Origin: Apostichopus californicus
Lineage: Eukaryota > Echinodermata > Holothuroidea > Aspidochirotida > Stichopodidae
DNA length: 64,000 nt
Direction of reading: 5' to 3'
Assembly (NCBI GenBank): GCA_020650975.1
Contig: JAIPMN010000799.1
Coordinates: forward strand, 60,601-124,600
The notes under the pieces are model-generated. The model searched no databases. It was not told where the DNA came from and was given only the letters and a program-made list of their open reading frames with translations. A program made the position numbers and the translations under genes. Shown here one piece after another: positions 1-12,900 of this stretch (position 1 is its first letter; each line of letters begins with the position of its first letter).

Positions 1-810
1 AAGGAATCCATTAAAATTGCATTTAAAATGCTAAAATTTCCTTTATAATCTGACAATAAACCCATTCTCTTATATTTATAAAAGCCAATAAAAAAAACAC
101 GGATCAAAAAGAGATCACACAATTCTCTTAATTTTTTTGGCAATGTCCCAGATAGGAATAAGATCTTTGTTAATTAGTTTTGTTCTTATTTTTGTCCATT
201 TCTATAGTGTAGTACATGACTGTATCAACAGATACAGCTCTCTCCTGCTGGTTATGTATCCCAGTAATATCGCCCTTTAAGTACACATATATGACTAAAA
301 TAGATACCCATATTGAACAATACTATCTATGTAAGTACCAAAAAAATTTGATTGCCAAATTTTGCCATGATTTAGATTAATATTCATACATCCCCAAAAA
401 GGGAACAATAATATCAAAAAGTGAAATTCCCACCACGGGAGGTTAAACTGCTCATGCAACAAGTCCTCACCATGATGTATCCAATATGAATACAAATAAA
501 GCACGTTCCAAGATACCTGTCATTATTTCTGTCAAGAAGTGACCTCAGTGTTAAAAAGTACCCTTTTCAGGAAAAACATTGCATAATCTCCTTTCATCCT
601 CAAATAGTGAAACAAATAGCTCCTATTCCATAGCTCTCCTAAATGCGCCGTTAGGTACGACGGCTGCTAACTTCAAAACAACGGTGGGAATATTCATCTC
701 CTGCAACTGGAAAAACCTCTCGAGTCATTCTCCATCTTCATCCTTAATAATCGACAGACAATCCTACTACATCTTCATACTTTGTTAGTCCGCTGAGATC
801 CAGACTGGAG
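1..810. other. 3' UTR or downstream flank of ASH1L
   Basis: AT-rich sequence beyond the ASH1L stop. The small open frames here (for example 295-504 minus and 579-788 plus) show no family resemblance. It is either a long 3' UTR or intergenic DNA; sequence alone does not decide. Confidence 0.4.
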
Positions 811-816
811 TTTATT
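811..816 (-). promoter_or_regulatory. Candidate polyadenylation signal of ASH1L
   Basis: AATAAA on the minus strand lies 44 nt after the stop codon, with GT-rich sequence (GATGTAGTAGGATTGTCTGT) about 30-60 nt further on. If used, the 3' UTR would be unusually short. No other AATAAA was found on this strand between the stop and the window edge, so a longer 3' UTR would have to extend beyond position 1. Confidence 0.35.
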
Positions 817-859
817 TTCCTCCTCCTCCCCTTTGCTCTCTCTCTCTCTCTGTCTCTCG

Positions 860-939
860 CTAGTAAAACCCATCTAACGCTATCGGTGGTCTCTTTCCTC
901 TCCTTTTACGATCTTCCAGCAAGAAACTCAGATCTAACC
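860..939 (-). CDS. ASH1L: ASH1L last coding exon and TAG stop
   Basis: This is the final 80 nt of coding sequence: (R)[18 protein letters not shown], then IALDGFY and TAG at 862-860. It matches human [22 protein letters not shown], so the C-terminus of the family is conserved to its end. Acceptor TCTTCTGCAG. It was found by homology and exact phase fit with the exon at 2044-2177. Confidence 0.92.
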
Positions 940-3900
940 CTGCAGAAGACAAACGATACATATTGAAAGACTTCTTTAAAAGTTCTTGCTACATCAAAGT
1001 AAAATCTTCCCTAGTGAAGCACACGGGGGGGGGGGAGGGGGGGAGGGGGATGTCTGCCTGGAGCGGTTTACTAAACATAGAAACAATAACATTCATGGGA
1101 TTGATAACAAAGACCCCAGTTACATACTTATTTGCATAAATCACCAGAAGGCCAGATGCTTTGAGATTCGGACTAGTCTTTCTGTTATCTGAGTGATATC
1201 GAAACTGAAATCGAGCCAGAACCAGCACGGCAGAGATTTGTATAAACTCACCTCCACATTGCAGAGATAGGAGTACCACAAATAAGATTCTTATGACCTT
1301 TGACCTCCACAAGAACTACAAGTATGAAGCCCATACTAGTTGTACAATGGGAATGGAAAGATAGTAATGTAAAGGATTTTATGTGCCAATCCCAATGTTT
1401 GATTGGTTACGAAACTACTTCAATAACATCTGCTCCTACCCTTAATTATATTCCATTTTATGTTTTACTTCCATCAAAGTACCCAGAAATACTGAATCCA
1501 AACATACGTGTGTAGGAAATTATTATCATTCTTTTTTATATGTTATTTCATGTCTATAGTTTATCATAAAGGCATATGAATAAACACAGTTCTTTTAGCA
1601 AAGATTAAAAAACAGCTGTAAATGTTAGGTAATTTCCTGTTATTCACTCCTGGGAAAAAACCCATGTCTGATAAAACACCAAACCTACCAGCATGTTGGC
1701 CCAGACAAAAATGTATTCATGTCATCTGCAACAAACGACACAGCCTGCATATCGGTTATGGTTGTTATTCACTATGCATATACATACCATATAAATGTGT
1801 AGAACATATAGCAACTTGGTTGTATCAGTCCCATATATGACATACTTGGTTGAATCATGTCCCATGTGTTACATAAATCTGATCACATCATTATCTAGTG
1901 TTAAATCCGATCACAGCATTATCTAGTGTTAAATTCAATCACACCATTATCTAGTGTTAAATCCAATCACACCATTATCTAGTGTTAAATTCAATCACAC
2001 CATTATCTAGTGTTAAAACGGATCACACCATTGTTCCACGTACGTTGTTTAGTAGGAGCTTTGTCCAGTAAAGCAATCATAATATTGTTCAGATTCTCTT
2101 TCTGCTGCAATCTTCTCTCTTCCGCTAACTTCCTTTCAGCTGCTGGGGTGAGCGGTGGTTCTGGCTTTTTGGTTTTGCTGATGAAAGAAGAGAAAATGAA
2201 TGAATGAATGAAGGAATGAAAAGCAAAATGAGAGACATCTTAAGATTATGTTTCAATCGTTCAGATCATAAACAAATGCAATCATGTTATCCTGAAATCT
2301 GCTCAATTATCAAACTTTATAAAAGTTTCTAATAGCTCACACACAAAGATTTTGATACTCTGTAATAGTCGGTTATAACAGATCACACACCATATACCTG
2401 GTAATCTGTAATAACAGGTCATAACAAATCAAACACTATACACTAGATAATCTGTAAATAACAGGTTATAACAAATCACACATCATACAATTGTAACTTA
2501 CCCATTTACTCCTTGTTTATCTTTGTTTCGATTAAACGCAGGTCTGAAAAACAAATGAAACAAATCCTTGAAAATGTAAAAACACAAAACATTTCCTTTA
2601 GTATAGTGGGTTAAATTAATTATCAAGGGGGCCTTTTGCGTGCATCGTGACATCACCACTGGTTGCGGGCTCATGAACTCAGCAGGCAAGGGCTTTGTGT
2701 ATTTCACTGGAGCATGAAGACTATGCATGAGGTGAACACTGAGAAGAAACATACCCCGACAGAGGTCCGCCCGTATTGATTCTGACATGGTCCCTTACAC
2801 GATAGGTGTATACAATAGATTTAAAACTGTTACAAAGTAACAAATTTAATATGTCAAAGGTTGTCATTTTATAGGATTCACTCCAACATTCTGGGTCAAA
2901 ATAAGTTGTGAATTAACTTACCTTCCTCCTGATCCCCTTTTGAAATGTTCAGGCACATCATGTGGCTATTAGAAAGAATTTAAAAAAAAAAATGGAAATT
3001 TATGAAATTATCCCGCCTCAATCTTGATCAGTTTTGACCATTCAACAGTCATAACATTTCCCATTTTCAAAAAATGCTTCACTTAAAGAGAAGGATATAT
3101 ATTTGTGAAACTTTTAATTAGCTGTTGAGAAAGTACCACCATGCCATCACATCCTGCAACATACCGGAGTATAAAAGCAATTCTTGTGTTTTTAATGAAG
3201 ACTGCATTGTACAACTTCCTTCCTGCCATTAATACAAAGAGTTCTCACGTAAGAGTCATCGACCCCAAACTTCTCAAACCCGACCAGTTTATTAATCCAG
3301 CAGGGGGGAGTACGATAACAAAATACATGTTACACACAAAACTGCACATAAAAAAACGGGAAAAAAGTGGAAAAACATCAATTTTTCCTCTTACCGTATA
3401 GTCTCTCTTGGGTACGAGTTTCTTGTCAAACTTGTCGAACGCATATGACTTTGTACAAATGCTGCTTTTGTTCTTGCCGATGGCAGTGAAGAGGTGGGCT
3501 GTCTTATCTAAACGATACTCGCAGATGTGAACATCTTGCTCAAGAACTCCTTTGGGTCTCCCTGGAACATAGAAAGGAAAAGAAAAGAAGAATAAGAGAT
3601 TTAGTTTGTAAATAATAATCCATCTGTATTGTCCTCAGATTGAGGTAGGATATCAACTGATGGTCCGTCATGTGCAAACTTACAGAAGTATTTTACTTCC
3701 ACCCTCAGCGTTGTTTTTTTCCTTCACTGAGAATATTAACTGGCTAAGTAACAGCCCCCTCTCAATGTCCGATGGGATTAGACCGGTCAAAATCTATAAA
3801 ACAGAGCCAACTGTTTCCAAGTAATTGGCCATTTCTGCTGCAACATTTTTCTTCGTACCAACTGTTTGACTGCTTAGTTTCGGTTATTTTACAGACAAAG

Positions 3901-6900
3901 GGACGGGGCTATTATCGACCTGGCATTCCGACTGAATGAACGAAGAGAGGCTCCTTGCTTTACCAAATGAATGCTACATTATAAATGTCAGTAGTTATTT
4001 GAACTTTGACTACTCAAGCTAAACCTGAGTCTATGTGATTATGGGATTTTAGTATCGAACAGTATCCAGAAATGAACAAAATCAACACGTAAAATATGCT
4101 ATGAATCAATTCTTTTACTGAGGAAGTATAAAAAAGGCTACAATAATTTTAATCTCTTAACACTGTTTGTCAGAATTATGCTGGTCCTGCCAACAGTTTG
4201 AAAAATCTAGAAATAAACGACAATTTAAAAATATTCAGCTCCATGAAACGTTTGTTGGGATTTCTTTTCTTGCGTTCACTGAAATTAGATTCTCATTAAT
4301 TAATTTTTCTCGGTTTATAAAAAAAATGAGATTGAGAATCTCTAGTTTTGGTCAACTGGGAGGAAAAATTCCAAAACTGTTTCCATTTTCCTGCTAGATA
4401 TGGCAAGCCGATCCACCACGATTTCTCCAGGTGTTAGTTTGTGAGATGGGTCACCACTTTGCAGGAAACCACACACATAAATATTCAGGAGGCAAGGAGT
4501 TGCCAGAGTACTAATGATCACAGACCACACATTTGTAATAAGTCTGAGGAAGATAATTCTTGAACCAACTTTGAGGTTATATTCTTGACTAGTTATAGAA
4601 TACGGCGTATGCTTACCTTTGCAATATGTGTACAAGTCCATTACACAACCAATGCCAACAACCTGGTCCAACTTGATTATTTCATAGAAAGGCACTCGAA
4701 AAATCTGCGTGTAACGAGACAAAACAATTATGAAGGTGATGCACAGCGCCCCCAATCACAACTCCTGCTCAGACATGAGGTTTTTTTTTTCTGTCTTATT
4801 GACACAACAAAAGATAATTTCAAAAACTCTGTGAAAATTAATATGAACATTTCAACTTTTTGGAACTATTAACAGATAAAAAAGGTGAATGGTTGTGATG
4901 TTTCTTTGTCAAATTGAAATCAAAAACATGATGGTGATATACTTTTCTTTTCATAAATTTTTAAATTTTCTCCTTTTCGGAGGGTATTAAATGTACCAGA
5001 GATGGATAAAAACAAAAACTTAAAATGATTTTTTTTACTTACCTCATTTCTAAAAAACTTCCTTGATGGAGTATGATGGGTTTCATGAGGTCTCAGAAAG
5101 TGATGACCAAATGCATACTTCTCCCCTCTGAAAGACAAAAATTGAGTCAAGAAAGAAGAGGCTGTAATGACTGCTAGCTTCAAACTTTTATAATTTAAGA
5201 GTAACTATAGCTTGAAGTCAATTGAACTGGGACATACCTCAAATGAAATCATGGGAAGCAAAGGTTAGGATTAATGAAATCAATTGACATGATGGATTGA
5301 GCTTTAGGGGTGAGAATGACGCTACACACAGAAGCAGAAATGCTCACACCAGCTTTCAAATTTGGAGAGAGATGAAAGTACCAATTCTTATTTCATTGGA
5401 TAACAAAATTTAAGCTTGTGACCTAAGAAATACAAGTTTGTGGTTTACTGACTGAGGCATATCAAGCTCTCAGCTGATGATGATCCATGAACTAACATGC
5501 ATGAGTAAATGAATGAAAGGGTCTCTGTATCCTGTGCATAAAATAATCTTGATTCGCCAAGAAAAAATCTGTCTAAAAACAGAGGAAATACAATGTTTCA
5601 ATGATGGTTGCATTCTTGGCTGGAGGTTGTTTTTCTTGCAGGTTGTATAAGTGAGAGAAATAATTGTATTAACAAACCGCTAGAAATTGATGCCTCCAAA
5701 TTATTTTCGGTCTACTCTCACCATCTGTTGATATATTTCTCTTTCGGGATCTAAAACACCTCTGACTACATTTTTTTTATTGGCTGTGAGATTTCTAAAC
5801 TTGCTGTTTGCTGAGCAGCTGTTGGTATCTCCATGGTGATATTAACCTACCTTGAATCTTTCCAAAGTTTCTCTACTCTGAAGATAGGTAGATCATCCCT
5901 GTCACCCAGGACTGCTGCCACCGGTTGGGTGTGTACTGGGGCGGATTCGGGTCCTTGCTTGGCGTAGTCGAGGGCAAGGTAAACACAGTCCCCTAAAATG
6001 ACAAAGGATGTACGACCATGAAACCACAAAATATGAGAACTCTTTCTCACAACTACATCTGGAAATGTTCTCACATAAAATGTCTCCCTCACTCCCAACC
6101 ACCCCAACCCCCCCCCCCCCCTCCCTCAATACTTGAAAGACATACTCAGCAAGATCTCTCAAGATGGTAGAGTTCCCGAAAAGTATACCTTGAACTTTGC
6201 ACTTTCAATATTTCAAATTGCAAACTTAGTATCTCCTTCTCTAGGTCTTTCAATCAGTTAACTAGATATAAGGACTGATCTAAAATATTTTAGTTTATGA
6301 ATGATTTGCTCATGAAATATTTCCTATGAATCACCTGGCCATTTTTTTTTAGCCTATTCAGTTTTTGTTTGTTTCACACTATTAAAACTAACTATTCTGC
6401 TGTTTACTGCCAGACTGGTAGATCAGGCAAGGTGGGGACTAAGACAGCATTCAGCATTTCATGATATCCTACAGCCAATAATCAGAAGACACTGAAATAC
6501 ATATTCAATATGAGACACACTTATAAGCTACTCCCTCTCACCGATAAAATTATCAGGAGAAATTAACTACAGCACTTAAGCAACTTTGCAGTATTGATAT
6601 CAGTCACATGAAAGCACTGTCTGATAATATAAACATTCAGTAAACATTCTTGGTTATATCATATGATAGTTGAACACTTCAAAGTTTAAAAAGGGCTACA
6701 TTTTAACGGCATTTGCAAGAACGTAAAAATATTTGGGAATCAAAGCAGAGGCTGCTTTGAAAGTAGAAATCTTGCACTTTGTAACAGTTCTACCAAGCCT
6801 AACATAAACTTCTCAAAAACTAAGATGACAATTGATAAAAACTTGAGGAACCCCTCTTAGATTTATCAAGTGAACACTGAGTATTTTAAAGATTCTCTCA

Positions 6901-9900
6901 CATCTACACATTTTGGTTCCTATCGGTTACTTTGATGTCAATCACATAGAAACATCCATGCTGGAGATTTTCAAATGATTCATGTTCCCTTCACTATTGA
7001 AATCAAACTTGGACTTAGTCAAACTAATGAAGTGACCTGATGACAGACTTTGATATAGCATGGTACTGATAAAGGTGTTAAATGTAGCAACCTGGGCAGA
7101 CCAAAAATCATCCTCAAAAAAGGCTAATTCAGTGTAAAGTTGTCAAAAAGCAACCCATACATTCATCAAACTAGAAAACCATCAAAATTGGCAAAACTAT
7201 ATAAAAATAAGAAACAGGGAGACCATATTGCTAGGTAACAGAGAGACAATGTTACTAGGCAACTAAAAAGACCATGTTGCTAGGCAACAGAGAGACCATG
7301 TTGTTAGGCAACAGAGAGACCATGTCGCTAGGTTGCTAGGCAAAAGAGATTCCAATGTGCGTACCCTGTTTCACTCTCAGACCATCGTCCTTCATGAGGC
7401 AAAGGAAATATGCATAGCCCTCCACCGCGTGCTTCGGCTGAGGCTTCATCACAATTTCCTATCGAGAAATAAGACAATACAATACATGTAAACTTCTCCT
7501 CATCTTTAAACAACTAAAGAGAGAGAGAGGAGGAAACACTTTTGATTTTACTAAATTTCAACTCTGCTCTGCCGAACAGGATATTGAGATACAAAAAGAA
7601 GACATAGAGAGGAAAAACACACTCGAGGTAACTAAAAACATATGATTTCCTCTTGGCACGAAACTTGCCCTAGCGAGACAGACCTTGTTTGTTTTATGTT
7701 ACTGTTCACATGCCAATCAATGACCCTGTTATTAAGTTTAATGTTACAGACAGGACGACAGGTTTAAATATAAATGCCACAAAATTTGTATACACAGATC
7801 TGGTGAACTGATTCACGTATGAAAATGTTGGCATTCCAAACAGACGAACTGGATAAACAATGATGGCAAATAGCTAATGCCTGCATATGAGGTTGTTGCT
7901 AGTGGCAGCACCTTAACCACTTAACGCTTAACCCAATCAAGTGTTCTGTGTGGTATAATTCCTTTCATTGTTCAAACCATTTGTGATGTAACATATTTAT
8001 GCCTTCTTAAATACATCAGCACTTCAAATGTTTACTTCTGCTTCACAAATGTCACCAAAGAAAATGGTACAATTTGTTAAGATAGTCCAGTTCATTTTTT
8101 CAAACCCAACTATGTTTACAATTTTCTTCATAGCAGATGTATCAAGGCCTAGCCTAATTTACATATATGAATCTGGGCAGAAATTACAATTATCATTCGG
8201 TGGTTAGAATGCTAGAATGCTAGCTCATAGCAATTTTTAATGGCAAGAAAAACGTCTCATAGAATTCCACAGTACATTGTGCTAGTTAACTAACCAGTCA
8301 ATCCTAGCTGAGGTTAATATGGATGTGTAATTTATTATTAAGGAAATGTGAACCAGCTACTATAAATCTCTTACATATATTTGTTTGTAATATGAAACAT
8401 AAAGGAGGACCAACAGACAAGACATTCAAGTGTCAAAAGAAAAACAAAATTATTACAAGAACCAGACTTTTTGACAAACATCAGTAAACATGATTTCTGT
8501 GAGCACACTATTAAGCTGAGGCCACTTACAAAACAAGTATGTCTTTACCACAGCAAAAGGAACAGGGATAATTAAACTAGACTTTACTTAAATCAATCCT
8601 CACTCCTCTCCCCATCCCCCCCTCACCTCTTCCCCCTACTAGGGATCAACAAAGATTTGGGAAAAATCATAAGCTCATTGGAATCACATAGGCTCAGTGT
8701 AAGGCTTCCCTTTTCTCAGACAGACAATGCATTGACGTTATACAATCCCAACTACTCTCTAGATGTTGCGGCCAGGGTTTGTCCCGTTTAATTGTGACTG
8801 CCCTCTATCATAGAGCAGGACACCATCTAAGTTCAATGTCATCTCACCTGAGGTACGGTACGGGGGTCACACTGCTCACAGAGGTACTTCTCTTCTGGTT
8901 CAGCTGTACCCAGACAATCACAGTGCTGCCAGACCAGACATTTCTCGCACTGGATCATGAGTCCCTCGTCGATGTAAAGACCGCAGAGGCAACGAATCAC
9001 TTCTTCCTCCTCTTCCTCTTTGCTCGATACTTTAGACTCTGGAGGAAGATGCCAGATTCAAAATAGCAAAATAATTCAAATAAAGCCAGAGACATAGCGC
9101 TAAAACTAACATTGTAATCCTCTGAACCTTGGGTTGATAGCTAGCAATGATTGACACCATTATTAAAGAACACAGTTTGTTGTTTCTAGTTTTCTCAACA
9201 ATATATTTCAACCGTTTGCATACAAAAATTTTTTTTTAAAATGCTTACTACAACACATGAACACATTAAATGTTGAGGAGGTTCCCAAGAGAGTTTAATA
9301 TGAAAATGTAGACTGGAACTGCCAAAGTATTACAAGTGGCATGCCCTCAACGGTTACCCTACAGCCATGCCCTAACGGTTACCCTACAGCCATGCCCTAA
9401 CAGTTACCCTACAGCCATACCCTAATGGTTACCCTACAGCCATGCCCTAACGGTTACCCTACAGCCATGCCCTAATGGTTACCCTACAGCCATGCCCTAA
9501 CGGTTACCCTACAGCCATGCCCTAACGGTTACCCTATAGCCATGCCCTAACGATTACCCTACAGCCATGCCCTAACGGTTACCCTACAGCCATGCCCTAA
9601 CGGTTACCCTACAGCCTCTAATGAACATCAGTATTCCACAGACCTTTGTCTTTATTTTCCTTCGCTGCTATTTCCTGTCTGGTCCCCAGTATGTCTTCGA
9701 AGTGTTTCTCGGCCAAAGAGAGGGCGCTGAGATAAGCCTTGTGCAATTCATCTGCATCCTGATATAACTCAGAGGATAGACTGTGATAATTCTGAAGAAA
9801 GATAGAAAAGTAACAAATGTTAGACATAACCTTAAGTGATTCACATCCTAGACAGTTTAAATAGTGGGAAGCCTACTACTAAAAGGTGAAGAGTTTTGAA

Positions 9901-12900
9901 GGTCTTGTAAGAATATGGAATAATTCATTTACCTTTCAATGCATTTTCTGTTTATTTATTTTATTTTTGTTTAATTTTACAATTTTGAAATTACCATATC
10001 ACATGTCACACCTCATCCAGGCATGTGCTCGATGAGTCATCAGATCCAGAGCGTATAAAAAAAAATGGCAAAAGATGTATTACTAATTTGACAAGAGCAA
10101 AGAAATGCTGGTTACAACAAGTAACATCTGACTAGCACCTCTTCCCCACCCCCCCCACCTCCCCCAAGGTTGCCACCAACAAAGGCCTGGATAAATCATT
10201 TGGTATAACAAAAGACTTGTAACCCTGAGGTAACGACTGGTTCAAATCCTGCAAACAAATCTCTCCAAGTTTTGTTTTGTTTATAATTACCGGGACAGCT
10301 TTCCGTTGTTTATTTTACTAATAGAAATGTGTTACTGTCGCTGATTGGTACAGCAAATTACCAGCTAGATTTTCTTCTACGGAGAACGTTCCCCGGGTTA
10401 TTGGAATTGTTACTCGGGGAGACCTGATGGGAAGTAGAATTTGGTTCTGCTGTTTCAGAAATGAAAAACTACCGGTTCCTTCAAAGCAGCCACCTGTATT
10501 TGCTTGAGGTTGTTGCCAAATGAGGAATGAAAACTAAGACATCCTCCTAGATTCTTTTCTCATCACTTAAACTAAGACAGACCTGTTAGTAAACTGCTTA
10601 TCTACTGCAGAAAGCCTGTGTAGGTAAATATGTCAAAGTTAGCGGTCCTGAAGTTTTCGATCCCAGCGGGATCTTCTTCAGAGGCTGACATTTGCCCCGG
10701 AAGAAGATACTGACTGCTAGGTTTGCATTGTCAGGCCCTCTAACTTTTATATAATAAACGGTTAACCGATGAATAAATACTGAATTGTATTCGATTCACA
10801 ACCTTCTAATACCTGGACAGTTTCTCATGAAACTATAAACCACATTTAAAGAGCAAACTTAGAGATTATGACTTTCTGCTTTATTATTTTAAACCAGTCA
10901 AGGAAATGCCTTATTTTGTCATCGGGACTTAGCATAAGAAACATCAAAATTGTTATCAGAATCAATTGGAATAGCTGCTTCAGGGGAAATTTGGATACTT
11001 TTCTTAAAATCCCCGGGATAGCTGTCTGTGAAAGGAAGATTGAGGCGACTATGCTTCGATGTTACTTGAACTTCTTCTATTGATCTAAGTTTATCCGTCA
11101 CACGCTTTCTCGTAAACACTTAACTTCCTTTAATACACAAACAGATGCCATCCAATCTTTTTGCACGTACCATAGCATTCTTAAAGACTCTCTGAAAGTC
11201 ATCATCGAATGCTTCCACGCTCTTGTAATGACCTTTCATGATATTCCTCTCAATTGTGCTGAGGTCGATAGGACGGTTCATTCTTTGGTAGTAATCAATA
11301 TTACTGGAGGAACAAAAATAATAATAAAGAAATTAGCCATAGATAGGTATGATCAAATACTACCACCGTAGGTAGAATAAGTCTTTAAAAACCATTCCCC
11401 TGTGGACATTGTACATTTCCAATATAACAATGTGTATGTTTATATTTTAATCACACTCTCCAAGAACACTTAGAAATTCAAATTAATTCTGCATCTCCCG
11501 AAAGATGATTTGCCTCACACGGGGGCTCTTACAATATTACTACAACTAGAAATCACCAGGTAGTTATGAAATATGCTTACGATTATACGGTCAAGTGATG
11601 TTTCCATGCAACATAAAGTCATTGTTATTGAAGAGATAACAAATTATGTTATGAGAAAATGACACCAAGTTTAAAAGGAAAATTAAATTTACAATGGATT
11701 TTTTTTTTTTTATATGTGTCAAAAGAGAATTAAATTAAAAGAAAGGTTAATAATTTTTAGTTTAATTTTTAGAGTTTGGTAAAAAAAAACTTGAAATTGT
11801 TGTTAACAACCGTGTACTGATCTCTTGTCATTGTGTGTCTCTGGGATAAGCTACCTGTCAAATATCCGCTTATCCAGCGGGAACATTTTCGACCGTCACT
11901 TACAAACATCACAGCCTTTTTTTCAAACGGAGGGCAAAAATATGGCGAAGTAATGTAACGTATCATAAATAAGTTTAGTGAAAACGGCACAAAAAATGTC
12001 TCACCCTTTTCTCTTGGGTAGATTCATGAATGGAATGGCTAAGTTCTGTCCGCACTTGTTCTGGTATGTGCACACTGCTGTATATATGTCTTGAAACACC
12101 TGAGCTAGTCGAGCCACTTTGGTGACTTCAGAATTCTCTTCCGCCTCTGCCAGTCGACGGGTCTTAACTGACCGTGGCGATTTCAAGGCAGTGAACTGGG
12201 CAAGAAAGACATCTTTTGGAGAGAAGAATATTGAAGGTGATAAAAAAAAATAAAAAAAATTAAAGGTGATAAAAAAATAAATAAAAATCAGTGAAAAGCA
12301 GATGTTGTAACAGAAAAAAAAAAAGCATGTGAAAAATCTTTTCTATTCCTAGTTTTGCTTATTTTGTCAGAGGAATGGTTCATGGAATGGAATATAGCAA
12401 GCACTCAGTCTGTCCTTCTCGGTACCTCATCATAAGTTACAAAGAAAGCCCATCTAAACCAGGGTTTGTCTTAATGAATGTAAATTATGAGTAATTTAGT
12501 TAATTATGAGTAATTTATTACAGAAAGTGGAACGTTAAGCTTGCTGGGTGCAGGATTAGCATTAACTGACAACTGAAATACATATGACCTTGCTGTGGCT
12601 GATTAGAGGTATCATTTCAAAACACACTATGCAGCCATACCGTTGCTTAGAGTGTCCTACAACTGCCGACGTATCAATCTCTCACCTTTGACCTTATCTC
12701 TCCTCTTGGGCTGGTCTTCTTTGGCTGTTTTGTTGTTGTTCTTGTCCGACCCCTTCTTCATAAGGAGCAGACGGATCCGTTTCACCCTCTCCATGTTCCT
12801 CAGGAGGAATATCCTTCTATCCGCGACCATGTTCATCTCTCTCATGGACATCGGCTTTGGGATCTGTAGCTTACGAATTCTCATTGCACCTGTTTTATTG

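Noticed and set aside
4342-4755. 137-codon minus-strand frame
   Set aside because: Only 4617-4704 is coding (BAH exon); the rest is intron readthrough past a good acceptor and donor.
9341-9616. CRISPR-like direct repeats
   Set aside because: The units are contiguous 25-mers with no unique spacers, in an animal intron; this is a minisatellite.
10159-10256. tRNA gene
   Set aside because: B-box and an anticodon-like loop are present, but the stems do not pair, so it was kept only as a decayed SINE-like repeat.
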